From Chloroflexota bacterium (GTDB lineage Bacteria > Chloroflexota > Dehalococcoidia > Plut-88900), in NCBI GenBank assembly GCA_022566235.1, contig JADFJI010000089.1, positions 1 to 7,845 on the forward strand: a DNA stretch of 7,845 nt, read 5' to 3'. Positions 1 to 5,663 of this stretch are shown one piece after another. Within the stretch, counting starts at the first letter, position 1; each line of letters opens with the position of its first letter. Under the pieces are notes generated by a model. The model saw only the letters and a list, made by a program, of their open reading frames with translations, was not told where the DNA came from and did no database searches. A program made the translations under genes and the position numbers.

Positions 1-2
1 TG

Positions 3-113
3 GAGCTCTTTGGGGTAGCCATATTCATGACTATTGTGACCACCTTGCTGGCTCCCATAGTCCTGGTGCCCCTCTTCGCTCGAGATGTTCCGGGGACCCG
101 GGCCGGGGTCTGA
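3..113 (+). CDS. C-terminal end of a membrane transporter, probably a cation:proton antiporter (5' partial)
   Basis: An open frame enters from the left edge and ends at TGA 111-113, giving 36 residues. The visible part starts ELFGVAIFMTIVTTLLAPIV and continues hydrophobic to a short polar tail (ARDVPGTRAGV). This reads as one transmembrane helix, with an internal proline, followed by a cytoplasmic tail. The LLAPIVLVPLF-type ending recalls the last helix of CPA2-family Na+/H+ or K+/H+ antiporters, but that is pattern memory from a very short piece. Its stop overlaps the ribosome-binding site of the next gene, so the two are probably on one message. Any multi-pass permease could end like this, so the family call is tentative; the membrane-protein call is firmer. 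Confidence 0.5.
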   Translation, partial: ELFGVAIFMTIVTTLLAPIVLVPLFARDVPGTRAGV

Positions 114-120
114 GGACTGC

Positions 121-498
121 ATGCTTGCCATCTACAAGATAGAAATAGAGCGGCCCCTGTCATCGCTATTCCGGGATTCTTTCGGGCGCGTGACTGAGGC
201 CATGGGTTTCAAAACCGTAATGGAGCTGGCCGCGCCGGACACAGGGGTATGGAAATATCAAAAAGACGACTTTATCGTCAGCCTGCACACCTACTCTGCC
301 CCAAAACAAAGTGAGAGCCTGGTCATCGAGTCCCATACCTACGATCTGACGCCTCTAATCTCAGCGACCCTGAAAGACCTCCTTGTCTCACAGCTAGCTG
401 TCTTGCTGGACCCGATGGACGGCGCAACCCGGAACGAGATAGAGCAGGGTCTGAACACCCTTCTGGCCGGGCTCGGGTTGCCCGAGACGGAGGTCTAA
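121..498 (+). CDS. Small protein of unknown function (125 aa), coupled to the upstream transporter
   Basis: I do not recognise this family. The protein is soluble-looking, with no signal peptide or membrane segment. The N-terminal half is mixed and beta-like (LAIYKIEIERPLSSLF, then VWKYQKDDFIVSLHTY). The C-terminal half looks helical and amphipathic (TLKDLLVSQLAVLLDPMDG, then NEIEQGLNTLLAGLGL). I chose ATG 121 because GAGGA at 112-116 sits 4 nt upstream. An in-frame ATG at 85 would add a Gly/Pro-rich stretch that lies wholly inside the transporter's coding tail and has no good ribosome-binding site. The Shine-Dalgarno overlaps the transporter's TGA, which suggests translational coupling and perhaps a shared or regulatory role with it. 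It ends 52 nt before the tRNA gene. Confidence 0.65.
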   Translation: MLAIYKIEIERPLSSLFRDSFGRVTEAMGFKTVMELAAPDTGVWKYQKDDFIVSLHTYSAPKQSESLVIESHTYDLTPLISATLKDLLVSQLAVLLDPMDGATRNEIEQGLNTLLAGLGLPETEV

Positions 499-550
499 GG
501 GTGAGGGGGCCCTTGCGCCGGATCAGAGTGTAGGGTTATCCTGAAGGCCC

Positions 551-625
551 GCCCCCGTAGCTCAGAGGATAGAGCGCCAGCCTCCGGAGCTGGAAGCGCG
601 GGTTCGAGTCCCGCCGGGGGTACCA
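551..625 (+). tRNA. tRNA-Arg (anticodon CCG)
   Basis: A full cloverleaf can be folded by hand. Acceptor strand 551-557 pairs with 615-621. The D-arm is 560-575 (stem GCTC/GAGC). Anticodon stem 577-581 pairs with 589-593 around the loop CTCCGGA at 582-588, with anticodon CCG at 584-586. A 4-nt variable loop follows at 594-597. T-stem GCGGG/CCCGC encloses TTCGAGT at 603-609. The discriminator A is at 622 and CCA is genomically encoded at 623-625. It decodes CGG arginine codons, which suits a GC-rich genome. The first acceptor pair is a G:U wobble (551:621). The upstream region has TTGCGC at 513-518 and a poor -10, so no convincing promoter can be assigned. There is no integrase or direct repeat nearby to suggest use as an attachment site. 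Confidence 0.95.
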
Positions 626-681
626 TTCTAAATGCTGTTCATCGTCCGCGACCCTAGACAGCCAATGGCAGGTAGATACTG

Positions 682-1296
682 GTGAAGATTCTCCTCATCG
701 ATAACGACAGGGCCGGAGAGCGCCGGAGCTGGAACCCGCACCTGGGTGAAGTGATCGGGGGGCTCTGGGATGCGGATGTAGATACGCTCCACTATCTGGA
801 GACGGGGCCTTCACTCGATCTATCTCGTTACGATGGGCTGGTGCTGGGAAGCAGGGTGGCGCCCTGGGACGTAGACCACCTGGAAGACTATGAAGCGGAG
901 TGCGAGGTTATACGCCTCGCCGATAAGCCTATCCTGGGCATCTGTGGAGGACATCAGCTCATCGGCAAGGCCTTCGGGGTGCCGGTACGGCGCATGGTCC
1001 CCGAGGGGAAGGGCGAGAACGGATACCGGGTGGTCCGGCCCGCCAGGAACCATCCCATTTTCAACGGCGCCGGGGAGGTCTCGTTCCTAGTTCGGGAATT
1101 CCACACCGACTGCGTTCCCTCTTTGCCCCGTGGGTTCGACCTCCTGGCCAGCTCCCGCAGGTGTCAGATTCAGATGATGATCCACAGGGAACGGCCTATC
1201 CTGGGGATGCAGTTCCATCCAGAGCGCTACACCGACAAGATGCCTCTGGGGCGTGTGCTATTATTGAACGCCCGCAAGATGTTCCTACGCAGCTGA
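682..1296 (+). CDS. Class I glutamine amidotransferase-like protein (204 aa)
   Basis: This is a stand-alone triad-type (class I) glutamine amidotransferase domain, a fold that hydrolyses the amide of glutamine or of gamma-glutamyl compounds. The nucleophile elbow GICGGHQ is at residues 86-92, with Cys88 as the predicted nucleophile. The His/Glu pair is in GMQFHPER, with His179 and Glu181. The three triad residues are therefore present and the domain looks active. At 204 residues it is a bare amidotransferase with no fused synthase domain, and no synthase partner is encoded in the window. The start is GTG at 682, giving MKILLIDND, the usual first beta strand of the fold; only a weak AGGTA precedes it. 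It may act with an unlinked partner (as in anthranilate or aminodeoxychorismate synthase, or GMP synthase) or alone on a gamma-glutamyl substrate. The substrate is unknown. The next gene starts 90 nt downstream. Confidence 0.85.
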   Translation: MKILLIDNDRAGERRSWNPHLGEVIGGLWDADVDTLHYLETGPSLDLSRYDGLVLGSRVAPWDVDHLEDYEAECEVIRLADKPILGICGGHQLIGKAFGVPVRRMVPEGKGENGYRVVRPARNHPIFNGAGEVSFLVREFHTDCVPSLPRGFDLLASSRRCQIQMMIHRERPILGMQFHPERYTDKMPLGRVLLLNARKMFLRS

Positions 1297-1386
1297 TGCC
1301 GGCAGCAGAAGGGTGGGATGGTCAGCAGGCTGGCTCATGTTTCCATATGATGTAGACAGCGGTCTCTTGATCGAGGAATGAACTAG

Positions 1387-2559
1387 ATGGCTGAATCCGT
1401 ATATCAAAAAAGGACAGAGCGGCTCCAGGAGAAGCTGGAACCGGCTGGCCTGGACGCCATGATACTGTCCTCTCCGGGGGACATCTACTATTTCGGCGGG
1501 TTCTGGGGGTACATGGGCGCCTTCCGAAAGGTGTACATGGTGGTGCCTGCGGATGGAGCGCCGACGATGCTCACCAGCAGGCTGGAGGAGGCCTACACCC
1601 GGGCCAGCACCTGGGTCTCGGACATTCGCCCCTACACCGAGTACCCCGAGCCCGGGGTCACAGAGTTGGAGCCCGAGGCGGTAGCTCGGATAGTCGACGA
1701 AAGGGTCGGCCGTGATAGGCGCGTGGGCTACGAGGAAGACGATCTCTCCGCCGGTGGGTTCGCGGTCCTTCAGAGCCTGCTGCCTAAGACCCGCTTCACG
1801 CCTGCTAAATCCCTGATTTACCAGCTAAGAATCATCAAAGACTCCCTGGAGCTCGACATTATGAAGAAGGCCGGCCTGGTGGGAATGGCCCAGGCCGAGG
1901 CGATAGGCCGGAAGGTCGAGCCGGGGGTCCCGGAATATGAACTGGCCAATGCAGGGCGCGCCGCGGGCAGCAGAAAGGCAGCCGAGCTTATGGACGAGGG
2001 CGAGCTACGTTTCTCGCCCCTGATCCCCGGGGTGCAGGGGGTCAACTCCGGCGTCGAAAAGGCGGCCTGGGTCCACGGGAGGGCCGGCACCCGCAGGCTC
2101 GAACCCTCGGATGTGGTGGACACCTGCTACTGCGAGACGGCGACATTCATGGGCTACTGGCTGGGCTTCGACCGTCCCTTCGCTGCGGGACGGCCCGGCC
2201 AGCGCGTGGTCGATGTGATGAAGATAGCCCTGGAGACACAGCAGGCGGCCCTCGATGCGGTCAGGCCCGGGGTCCGGGCTTGCGATGTCGACAAGGCCGC
2301 CTGCGATGTGCTGGAGCGGCACGGGCTGCTTCAGTATCGACGCCACAGGACGGGGCGGGGGGTCGGGGTGGATGGCGCGGAGAAGCCGGAGTTGCGGGCC
2401 TCGGACGAGACGATACTTCAGCCGGGGATGACCTTCTCCGTGGAGCCCGGCATCTACATACCCGGCGAGGTTAGAGTCCGCTTCGGCGATTCGGTGGCCG
2501 TGACGGAAGATGGCTATCTCAACTTCACTCCATTTCCCAAGACAATTCCCCAAGCCTAG
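1387..2559 (+). CDS. M24-family creatinase/Xaa-Pro peptidase-like protein with a degenerate metal site
   Basis: The 390-residue protein has the two-part layout of the creatinase/aminopeptidase P group. An N-terminal alpha/beta domain (about 1-145, LDAMILSSPGDIYYFGGF) precedes a pita-bread catalytic domain (about 150-385). In metal peptidases of the family five ligands (Asp, Asp, His, Glu, Glu) hold two metals. Here the second Asp position, four residues after the conserved Gly-Tyr, is Gly260; the His of the GHGxG motif is Arg324 (TGRGVG); and the last Glu is Gly367 (RFGDSVAVTEDG). Glu353 in SVEPG is kept and the first Asp is uncertain (Asp245 or a Cys at 247-249). The substrate-side His is kept as His230 (WVHGRAG). 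Metal-free creatinase has similarly lost ligands while keeping a His/Glu/Glu set, so a creatinase-like hydrolase of a C-N bond is more likely than a peptidase. ATG 1387 has GAGGA about 8 nt upstream. A -10-like TATGAT lies at 1346-1351 without a good -35. The next gene starts 42 nt downstream. Confidence 0.85.
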   Translation: MAESVYQKRTERLQEKLEPAGLDAMILSSPGDIYYFGGFWGYMGAFRKVYMVVPADGAPTMLTSRLEEAYTRASTWVSDIRPYTEYPEPGVTELEPEAVARIVDERVGRDRRVGYEEDDLSAGGFAVLQSLLPKTRFTPAKSLIYQLRIIKDSLELDIMKKAGLVGMAQAEAIGRKVEPGVPEYELANAGRAAGSRKAAELMDEGELRFSPLIPGVQGVNSGVEKAAWVHGRAGTRRLEPSDVVDTCYCETATFMGYWLGFDRPFAAGRPGQRVVDVMKIALETQQAALDAVRPGVRACDVDKAACDVLERHGLLQYRRHRTGRGVGVDGAEKPELRASDETILQPGMTFSVEPGIYIPGEVRVRFGDSVAVTEDGYLNFTPFPKTIPQA

Positions 2560-2601
2560 GGAGACTACCGGAATTCGGTCAAACAGAATACGGGAGGGTT
2601 T

Positions 2602-3531
2602 ATGCCGTCTAAAGCCAGAATAGCGCTGCTGGTGCCCACTCATTTCCAGGGTGAGATGCCATCGCCCGGGGAGTTCATAGACTGGTTCAAGGCCGCGGAG
2701 GAGCTGGGGTTCGACTCCATATGGGTCCTGGACCGGATATTCAGCAGCTCCAAGGTCCTGGACGCAATGATGGTCATGGCGTGGGCCAGCGGTGTGACAT
2801 CCCGCGTCCGTCTTGGCACGGGGGTCCTGCTTCTTCCTTATCGCAACCCGATCTTGCTGGCCAGAGAGGTGGCCACCGTGGACTACATGAGCGGGGGCCG
2901 GGTAGACCTGGGCATAGGGCTCGGGGGCAGGGAATCGGAGTTCGTCGCCTTCGGGATGCAGATAAGTGAGCGGGTGAAGCGGTTTCGGGACAACCTGGCG
3001 GCCATGAGGGCATTGTGGTCGGGCTCGAACGTCACCTACGAGGGGAGGTACCACAAGTTCGAGGGTGCGAACGTGGAGCCCCATCCGGTGCAGAAGGGCG
3101 GCATACCAATTTGGATTGGGGGGGAGGCCGAGGGGGTGTTGAAGCGCACGGCGGAGCTGGCCGACGGCTGGATAGGCGGGGCTAGGAACGACCCTCAGAT
3201 GCTGGGGGAGAAGATAGGGAAGATCAAGGACTACGCCAGGGCCCGTGGCAGGGACCCCGAAAGCCTGTCCTTTGGAAGCCTGGAGTACATGACCCTGGAC
3301 GAGGACGTAGACCGGGCCAGGGACCATATGCATTCGCTGACCAGCTCGGTCTACGGGCCCAACTTCGACACCGGGGCGAACACCACCTTCGGGCCACCGG
3401 AGCCGTGTATCGCCCGGCTTCAGGCTGTGATAGACGCCGGCTGCACCGAGGTGATCGTATGCCCGCCCGACCTGAGCATAGGGCAGATCACCAGGGTGGC
3501 CGAGGAGGTGGTGTCCAGGCTAAAGAAGTAG
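2602..3531 (+). CDS. LLM-class flavin-dependent (possibly F420-dependent) oxidoreductase (309 aa)
   Basis: This is a luciferase-like TIM-barrel oxidoreductase, a family using FMNH2 (monooxygenases) or coenzyme F420 (reductases and dehydrogenases). Diagnostic parts in order are: the first strand with LLVPTHF near residue 10; AAEELGFDSIWVLDR (31-45); RVRLGTGVLLLPYRNPILLA (68-87), the characteristic central motif; the long helix with ATVDYMSGGRVDLGIGLG (91-108); YEGRYHKF (146-153); and PIWIGGEAEGVLKRTAELAD (169-188) followed by GWIGG, the strand-helix segment near the cofactor phosphate. The length is normal for single-subunit LLM proteins and no residue is obviously broken. The start is ATG 2602 behind a strong GGGAGGG (2592-2598). 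It sits 42 nt after the M24 gene, so the two likely share a message and perhaps a substrate route. Sequence alone does not separate FMN from F420 use or name the substrate. The gene ends 169 nt before its convergent neighbour. Confidence 0.9.
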   Translation: MPSKARIALLVPTHFQGEMPSPGEFIDWFKAAEELGFDSIWVLDRIFSSSKVLDAMMVMAWASGVTSRVRLGTGVLLLPYRNPILLAREVATVDYMSGGRVDLGIGLGGRESEFVAFGMQISERVKRFRDNLAAMRALWSGSNVTYEGRYHKFEGANVEPHPVQKGGIPIWIGGEAEGVLKRTAELADGWIGGARNDPQMLGEKIGKIKDYARARGRDPESLSFGSLEYMTLDEDVDRARDHMHSLTSSVYGPNFDTGANTTFGPPEPCIARLQAVIDAGCTEVIVCPPDLSIGQITRVAEEVVSRLKK

Positions 3532-3603
3532 GGAGGGCGAGCCTGGCTTCAAGGGACGAGACTCGGGCCCGTGACCGATGCTCCTGGGATTTGGCGAGTT
3601 TAG

Positions 3604-3626
3604 TTCGGCGTGAGCAGAGCGCCGAA
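3604..3626 (+). other. Small inverted repeat downstream of the LLM gene
   Basis: TTCGGCG at 3604-3610 is repeated inverted as CGCCGAA at 3620-3626 with a 9-nt loop, giving a 7-bp GC-rich stem in the trailer of the rightward transcript. No T-run follows, so it is not a canonical intrinsic terminator for the + strand. It may be a 3' stabilising stem, a pause site or a remnant of a dispersed repeat. The remaining trailer, 3532-3603, shows no gene or clear signal. Confidence 0.35.
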
Positions 3627-3638
3627 GCGATGAAATAG

Positions 3639-3667
3639 AAAAAGGGGCGGGCCGTACGGCCCGCCCC
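3639..3667 (-). terminator. Rho-independent terminator between convergent genes
   Basis: Positions 3644-3667 form a perfect 24-nt palindrome: a 10-bp stem of almost pure G/C (GGGGCGGGCC with its complement) closing a GTAC tetraloop. Read leftward, the stem is followed directly by TTTTTC (complement of 3643-3638), a proper U-tract. It is therefore a convincing terminator for the leftward ThDP-enzyme transcript, which stops at 3700. Read rightward, the stem is followed by CTCTATTCTTC, which is pyrimidine-rich but poor in consecutive T. It may still stop the LLM transcript, though less efficiently. Confidence 0.85.
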
Positions 3668-3699
3668 CTCTATTCTTCGCTGCTTCTTCTGCCCTTATC

Positions 3700-5349
3700 C
3701 TAATGCTCGTAAGGCTGGAAGTTCTGGGTAACCGAGCCTGCGAAACGCTCGGTTACAATGTTGATGATGGCCGGCTTGCCGGAGGCGAAGGCCCGCTCCA
3801 GCGCGGGTTTGATATCCTCGGGCTTCTCCACGTACTCGCCGTGGGCGCCCAGGGCCTCGCCCAGCTTGTCGTATCGCTGCTCGAAGCCCAGATCGATACC
3901 TGTCTCGAGGACATCGTCACCCGTGCGGCCTGCAGCCCAACCACCATTGACGTTGACTATGCACACCACGGGTATGTTGTGCCGGACGGCGGTGTCTATG
4001 TTGATGGCGTTGATGCCGAAGGAGCCGTCGCCGTGGATGACCAGGGTCTTCTTATCAGGGTTGGCGAGAGCGGTGGCGATACCGAATGGAAGGCCCACTC
4101 CCATGCAGCCCGACGCACCGGAGTTGATCCTGTGGCCGGGGTAGTAGGTGGGGATGGACTGGCGGCCGAAGTTAAGAGTCTCGTGGCCGTCCACCACCAG
4201 CATGGCATCCCTGGGCAGGAAGTCTCGTATCTCCTTCATCATGCGCAGGGGGTGCATCGGCATCTGGTCGGAGTTTAGAAGGGGCTCATTCCTTTCGTTG
4301 TTGCTGGCGTCCTTGGCCCGGAGCTTGTCTATCCAGGGGGAGTCCTTCTTATTTGCAAGGCCCTGCTCCTTGGCCTCGGCGATGAGCTGCTGGAGGACCA
4401 TCTTGGCGTCCCCGACAATACCCACATCGGCGGCCCGGTTGTGGCCTATCTCCTCCCTGTCCAGGTTCACCTGTATGGTCTTCATATCGGCGGCGAACCT
4501 GGGGGCCTGCATGTACTGCCAGATCCAGTTGACCCGGGTGCCGATGACCAGGGCTACGTCGGCCTCCCTAAAGGCCAGGGACCGGGCGGCAAGGAAACAT
4601 AGATCGTGGTCCTCGGGGATGACGCCACGGCTCTGGGGTGTGGTGTAGAAGGGGATACCGCTGGCTTCTACGAACTCCTGAAGCTCTTTCCAGGCCTTGG
4701 ACCAGAATATGCCAGTGCCGGTTAGGACCAGGGGCCGCTCCGCCTGGGATAGAAGCTTAATGGCCTCTTTTATTGCGGCGGGGTCGCCCAGGGGACGGGA
4801 CTCGGTCCGAGAGTTGATGGGGAAGTGTACGTTGGCCTCCTCCACTTTCTGGTGTAAGACATCACCGGGCAGGTCTATGTAGACGGGGCCGGGCCTGTTA
4901 CCCCAGCACTTGCGGAAGGCCATGCTCACAAATTCGGGTAACCTATCGGCGCTGTTACATTGGGCCGACCACTTGGTGATGGGCCTCATGATGCTGACCT
5001 GGTCGATCTCCTGGAAGTCCTCCCATCCCGTGAGGCGTGAGTTGCTGGAGCCGCCCAGAGCGATGACGGGACAGGCATCTGTAAAGGCGGTGACTATGCC
5101 CGTGACCAGGTTGGTGGTGCCGGGTCCGGAGCAGGCAGCACAGATTCCCGGCTCGCCGGTGGTCCGGCTCCAGGCGTGGGCCATCATTGCGGCCGCCTGC
5201 TCGTGTCGAGCGTCTATCAGGCGGATGCCTACTTTCTGCACCTGAAGATAAAATTCGTCCATGGGCCCGCCAGACAGGAAGAAAAGGGTGGAGACGCCTT
5301 CGTGCTTAAGGGACTTTGCCAGAATCTGGTTGCCTGATAACTCGGCCAT
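3700..5349 (-). CDS. Thiamine diphosphate-dependent enzyme, 2-hydroxyacyl-CoA lyase / oxalyl-CoA decarboxylase / acetolactate synthase superfamily (549 aa)
   Basis: The protein is full length with three domains. In the N-terminal pyrimidine-binding domain (about 1-170) RHEQAA holds Glu50, the residue that activates the ThDP aminopyrimidine, and CSGPGTTNLVTG (73-84) is the classic loop. In the central domain (about 190-345), ARSLAFREADVALVIGTRVNW (about 255-275) then PRF resemble 2-hydroxyacyl-CoA lyases and oxalyl-CoA decarboxylases more than biosynthetic acetolactate synthases. In the C-terminal domain, GDGSF starts at 440 and leads to NVNGG (467-470). The usual Asn-Asn is Val467-Asn468 by my alignment, with the probable metal-ligand Asn468 kept. 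Start ATG 5349 has GGGAGGA about 4 nt upstream. It follows leftward CoA-transferase genes, has its own promoter at 5499-5527 and is terminated at 3644-3667. An acyl-CoA substrate is inferred from motif and context. A generic acetolactate synthase-like decarboxylase is the alternative. Confidence 0.88.
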   Translation of the reverse strand: MAELSGNQILAKSLKHEGVSTLFFLSGGPMDEFYLQVQKVGIRLIDARHEQAAAMMAHAWSRTTGEPGICAACSGPGTTNLVTGIVTAFTDACPVIALGGSSNSRLTGWEDFQEIDQVSIMRPITKWSAQCNSADRLPEFVSMAFRKCWGNRPGPVYIDLPGDVLHQKVEEANVHFPINSRTESRPLGDPAAIKEAIKLLSQAERPLVLTGTGIFWSKAWKELQEFVEASGIPFYTTPQSRGVIPEDHDLCFLAARSLAFREADVALVIGTRVNWIWQYMQAPRFAADMKTIQVNLDREEIGHNRAADVGIVGDAKMVLQQLIAEAKEQGLANKKDSPWIDKLRAKDASNNERNEPLLNSDQMPMHPLRMMKEIRDFLPRDAMLVVDGHETLNFGRQSIPTYYPGHRINSGASGCMGVGLPFGIATALANPDKKTLVIHGDGSFGINAINIDTAVRHNIPVVCIVNVNGGWAAGRTGDDVLETGIDLGFEQRYDKLGEALGAHGEYVEKPEDIKPALERAFASGKPAIINIVTERFAGSVTQNFQPYEH

Positions 5350-5498
5350 GCTATCCTCCCTGGAACGTGCTTATGGCTTGACTACCTATACTATGTATCG
5401 CTGAGCTGCCGCCGATGCCAGGAAGTGGGTCGCGCAAAGCCAGTCGTTTGATGGATGACGATTGCCCGCCCGATGGCCCTCCCCCGACGGCCTGCCGC

Positions 5499-5527
5499 AT
5501 TATATGTGTTCCGAGGGGCACCGTCAA
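5499..5527 (-). promoter_or_regulatory. Sigma70-type promoter for the ThDP-enzyme gene
   Basis: On the - strand, TTGACG (5527-5522) is followed by exactly 17 nt and TATAAT (5504-5499), which is 5/6 and 6/6 to the consensus with optimal spacing. Transcription would start near 5491 and give a leader of about 140 nt before ATG 5349. Chance occurrence is unlikely in a GC-rich intergenic stretch, and the orientation fits the gene. Confidence 0.75.
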
Positions 5528-5532
5528 ACGGT
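5520..5532. promoter_or_regulatory. Possible operator: inverted repeat overlapping the -35 box
   Basis: ACCGT (5520-5524), CAA (5525-5527) and ACGGT (5528-5532) form a 5-3-5 inverted repeat that covers the -35 hexamer of the leftward promoter. Its position would let a dimeric regulator block polymerase. The arms are short, so it could be accidental; no regulator gene is in the window. Confidence 0.3.
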
Positions 5533-5562
5533 AGGGGCGAGGGTGTTTAACAACAGTTTCGA

Positions 5563-5658
5563 CCATCCCTTCGACAATCTCAGGACAGGCCTTTCGATGG
5601 GACACTTCGACAAGTCCCGAGTATCGGAACAAGCTCAATACAGGCTCGGGACAGGCCC
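5563..5658. repeat. Degenerate dispersed extragenic repeat units (TTCGACAAGCTCAGG type)
   Basis: One unit, CTTCGACAATCTCAGGACAGGC, sits at 5569-5590 and related pieces recur: CTTCGACAAG at 5605-5614, AACAAGCTCAATACAGG at 5628-5644 and GGGACAGGCCC at 5648-5658. TCCCGAG (5615-5621) and CTCGGGA (5645-5651) are exact inverted copies, so the second copy can fold into a stem with a 23-nt loop. From memory, units of this kind (translated in one frame as PFDKLRTG, in another as PEIVEG) are scattered between genes in many GC-rich bacterial genomes, including uncultured Chloroflexota. The units here have diverged from that form. No U-run follows on either strand, so this is not a simple terminator. Confidence 0.6.
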
Positions 5659-5663
5659 CATTG

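Larger units (their letters stand above)
5350..5663. other. 314-nt intergenic region between the ThDP-enzyme gene and CoA-transferase B1
   Basis: No credible gene lies here; short open frames on both strands cross the repeats and lack ribosome-binding sites. From left to right as drawn it holds the ThDP gene's ribosome-binding site (5354-5360), a leader of about 140 nt, a sigma70-type promoter on the - strand (5499-5527) with a short inverted repeat over its -35, and a block of degenerate dispersed-repeat units (5563-5658) running to just before the stop of the B1 gene. I see no THI-box (thiamine riboswitch) motifs and no attenuator-like leader peptide in the leader. Confidence 0.7.

Noticed and set aside
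85..120. Upstream in-frame ATG for the small unknown protein
   Set aside because: It lies inside the transporter tail, adds a low-complexity Gly/Pro segment and lacks the well-spaced GAGGA found before ATG 121.
513..540. Possible promoter for tRNA-Arg (TTGCGC with a -10-like GTTATC)
   Set aside because: The -10 matches poorly and the spacing to a better TAGGGT is only 12 nt, so it is not reported as a feature.
551..625. tRNA gene as an attachment site for an integrated element
   Set aside because: There is no integrase, no direct repeat of the tRNA 3' end in the window and no break in gene style on either side.
1346..1351. -10-like TATGAT before the M24 gene
   Set aside because: No -35-like hexamer lies 16-18 nt upstream and there is no extended -10 TG; one hexamer alone is weak evidence.
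2005..3333. 442-residue open frame on the - strand across the M24 and LLM genes
   Set aside because: It is antisense to two well-supported genes, rich in His/Pro/Arg/Gly as expected for a GC-rich shadow frame, and has no ribosome-binding site or recognisable motif.
3703..4278. 191-residue + strand open frame opposite the ThDP-enzyme gene
   Set aside because: It overlaps the conserved C-terminal cofactor domain of the real gene and shows no family motif of its own.
5350..5492. Thiamine riboswitch in the leader of the ThDP-enzyme gene
   Set aside because: The conserved THI-box elements, such as CTGAGA in the expected context, are not visible, and using the cofactor is not a reason for such control.
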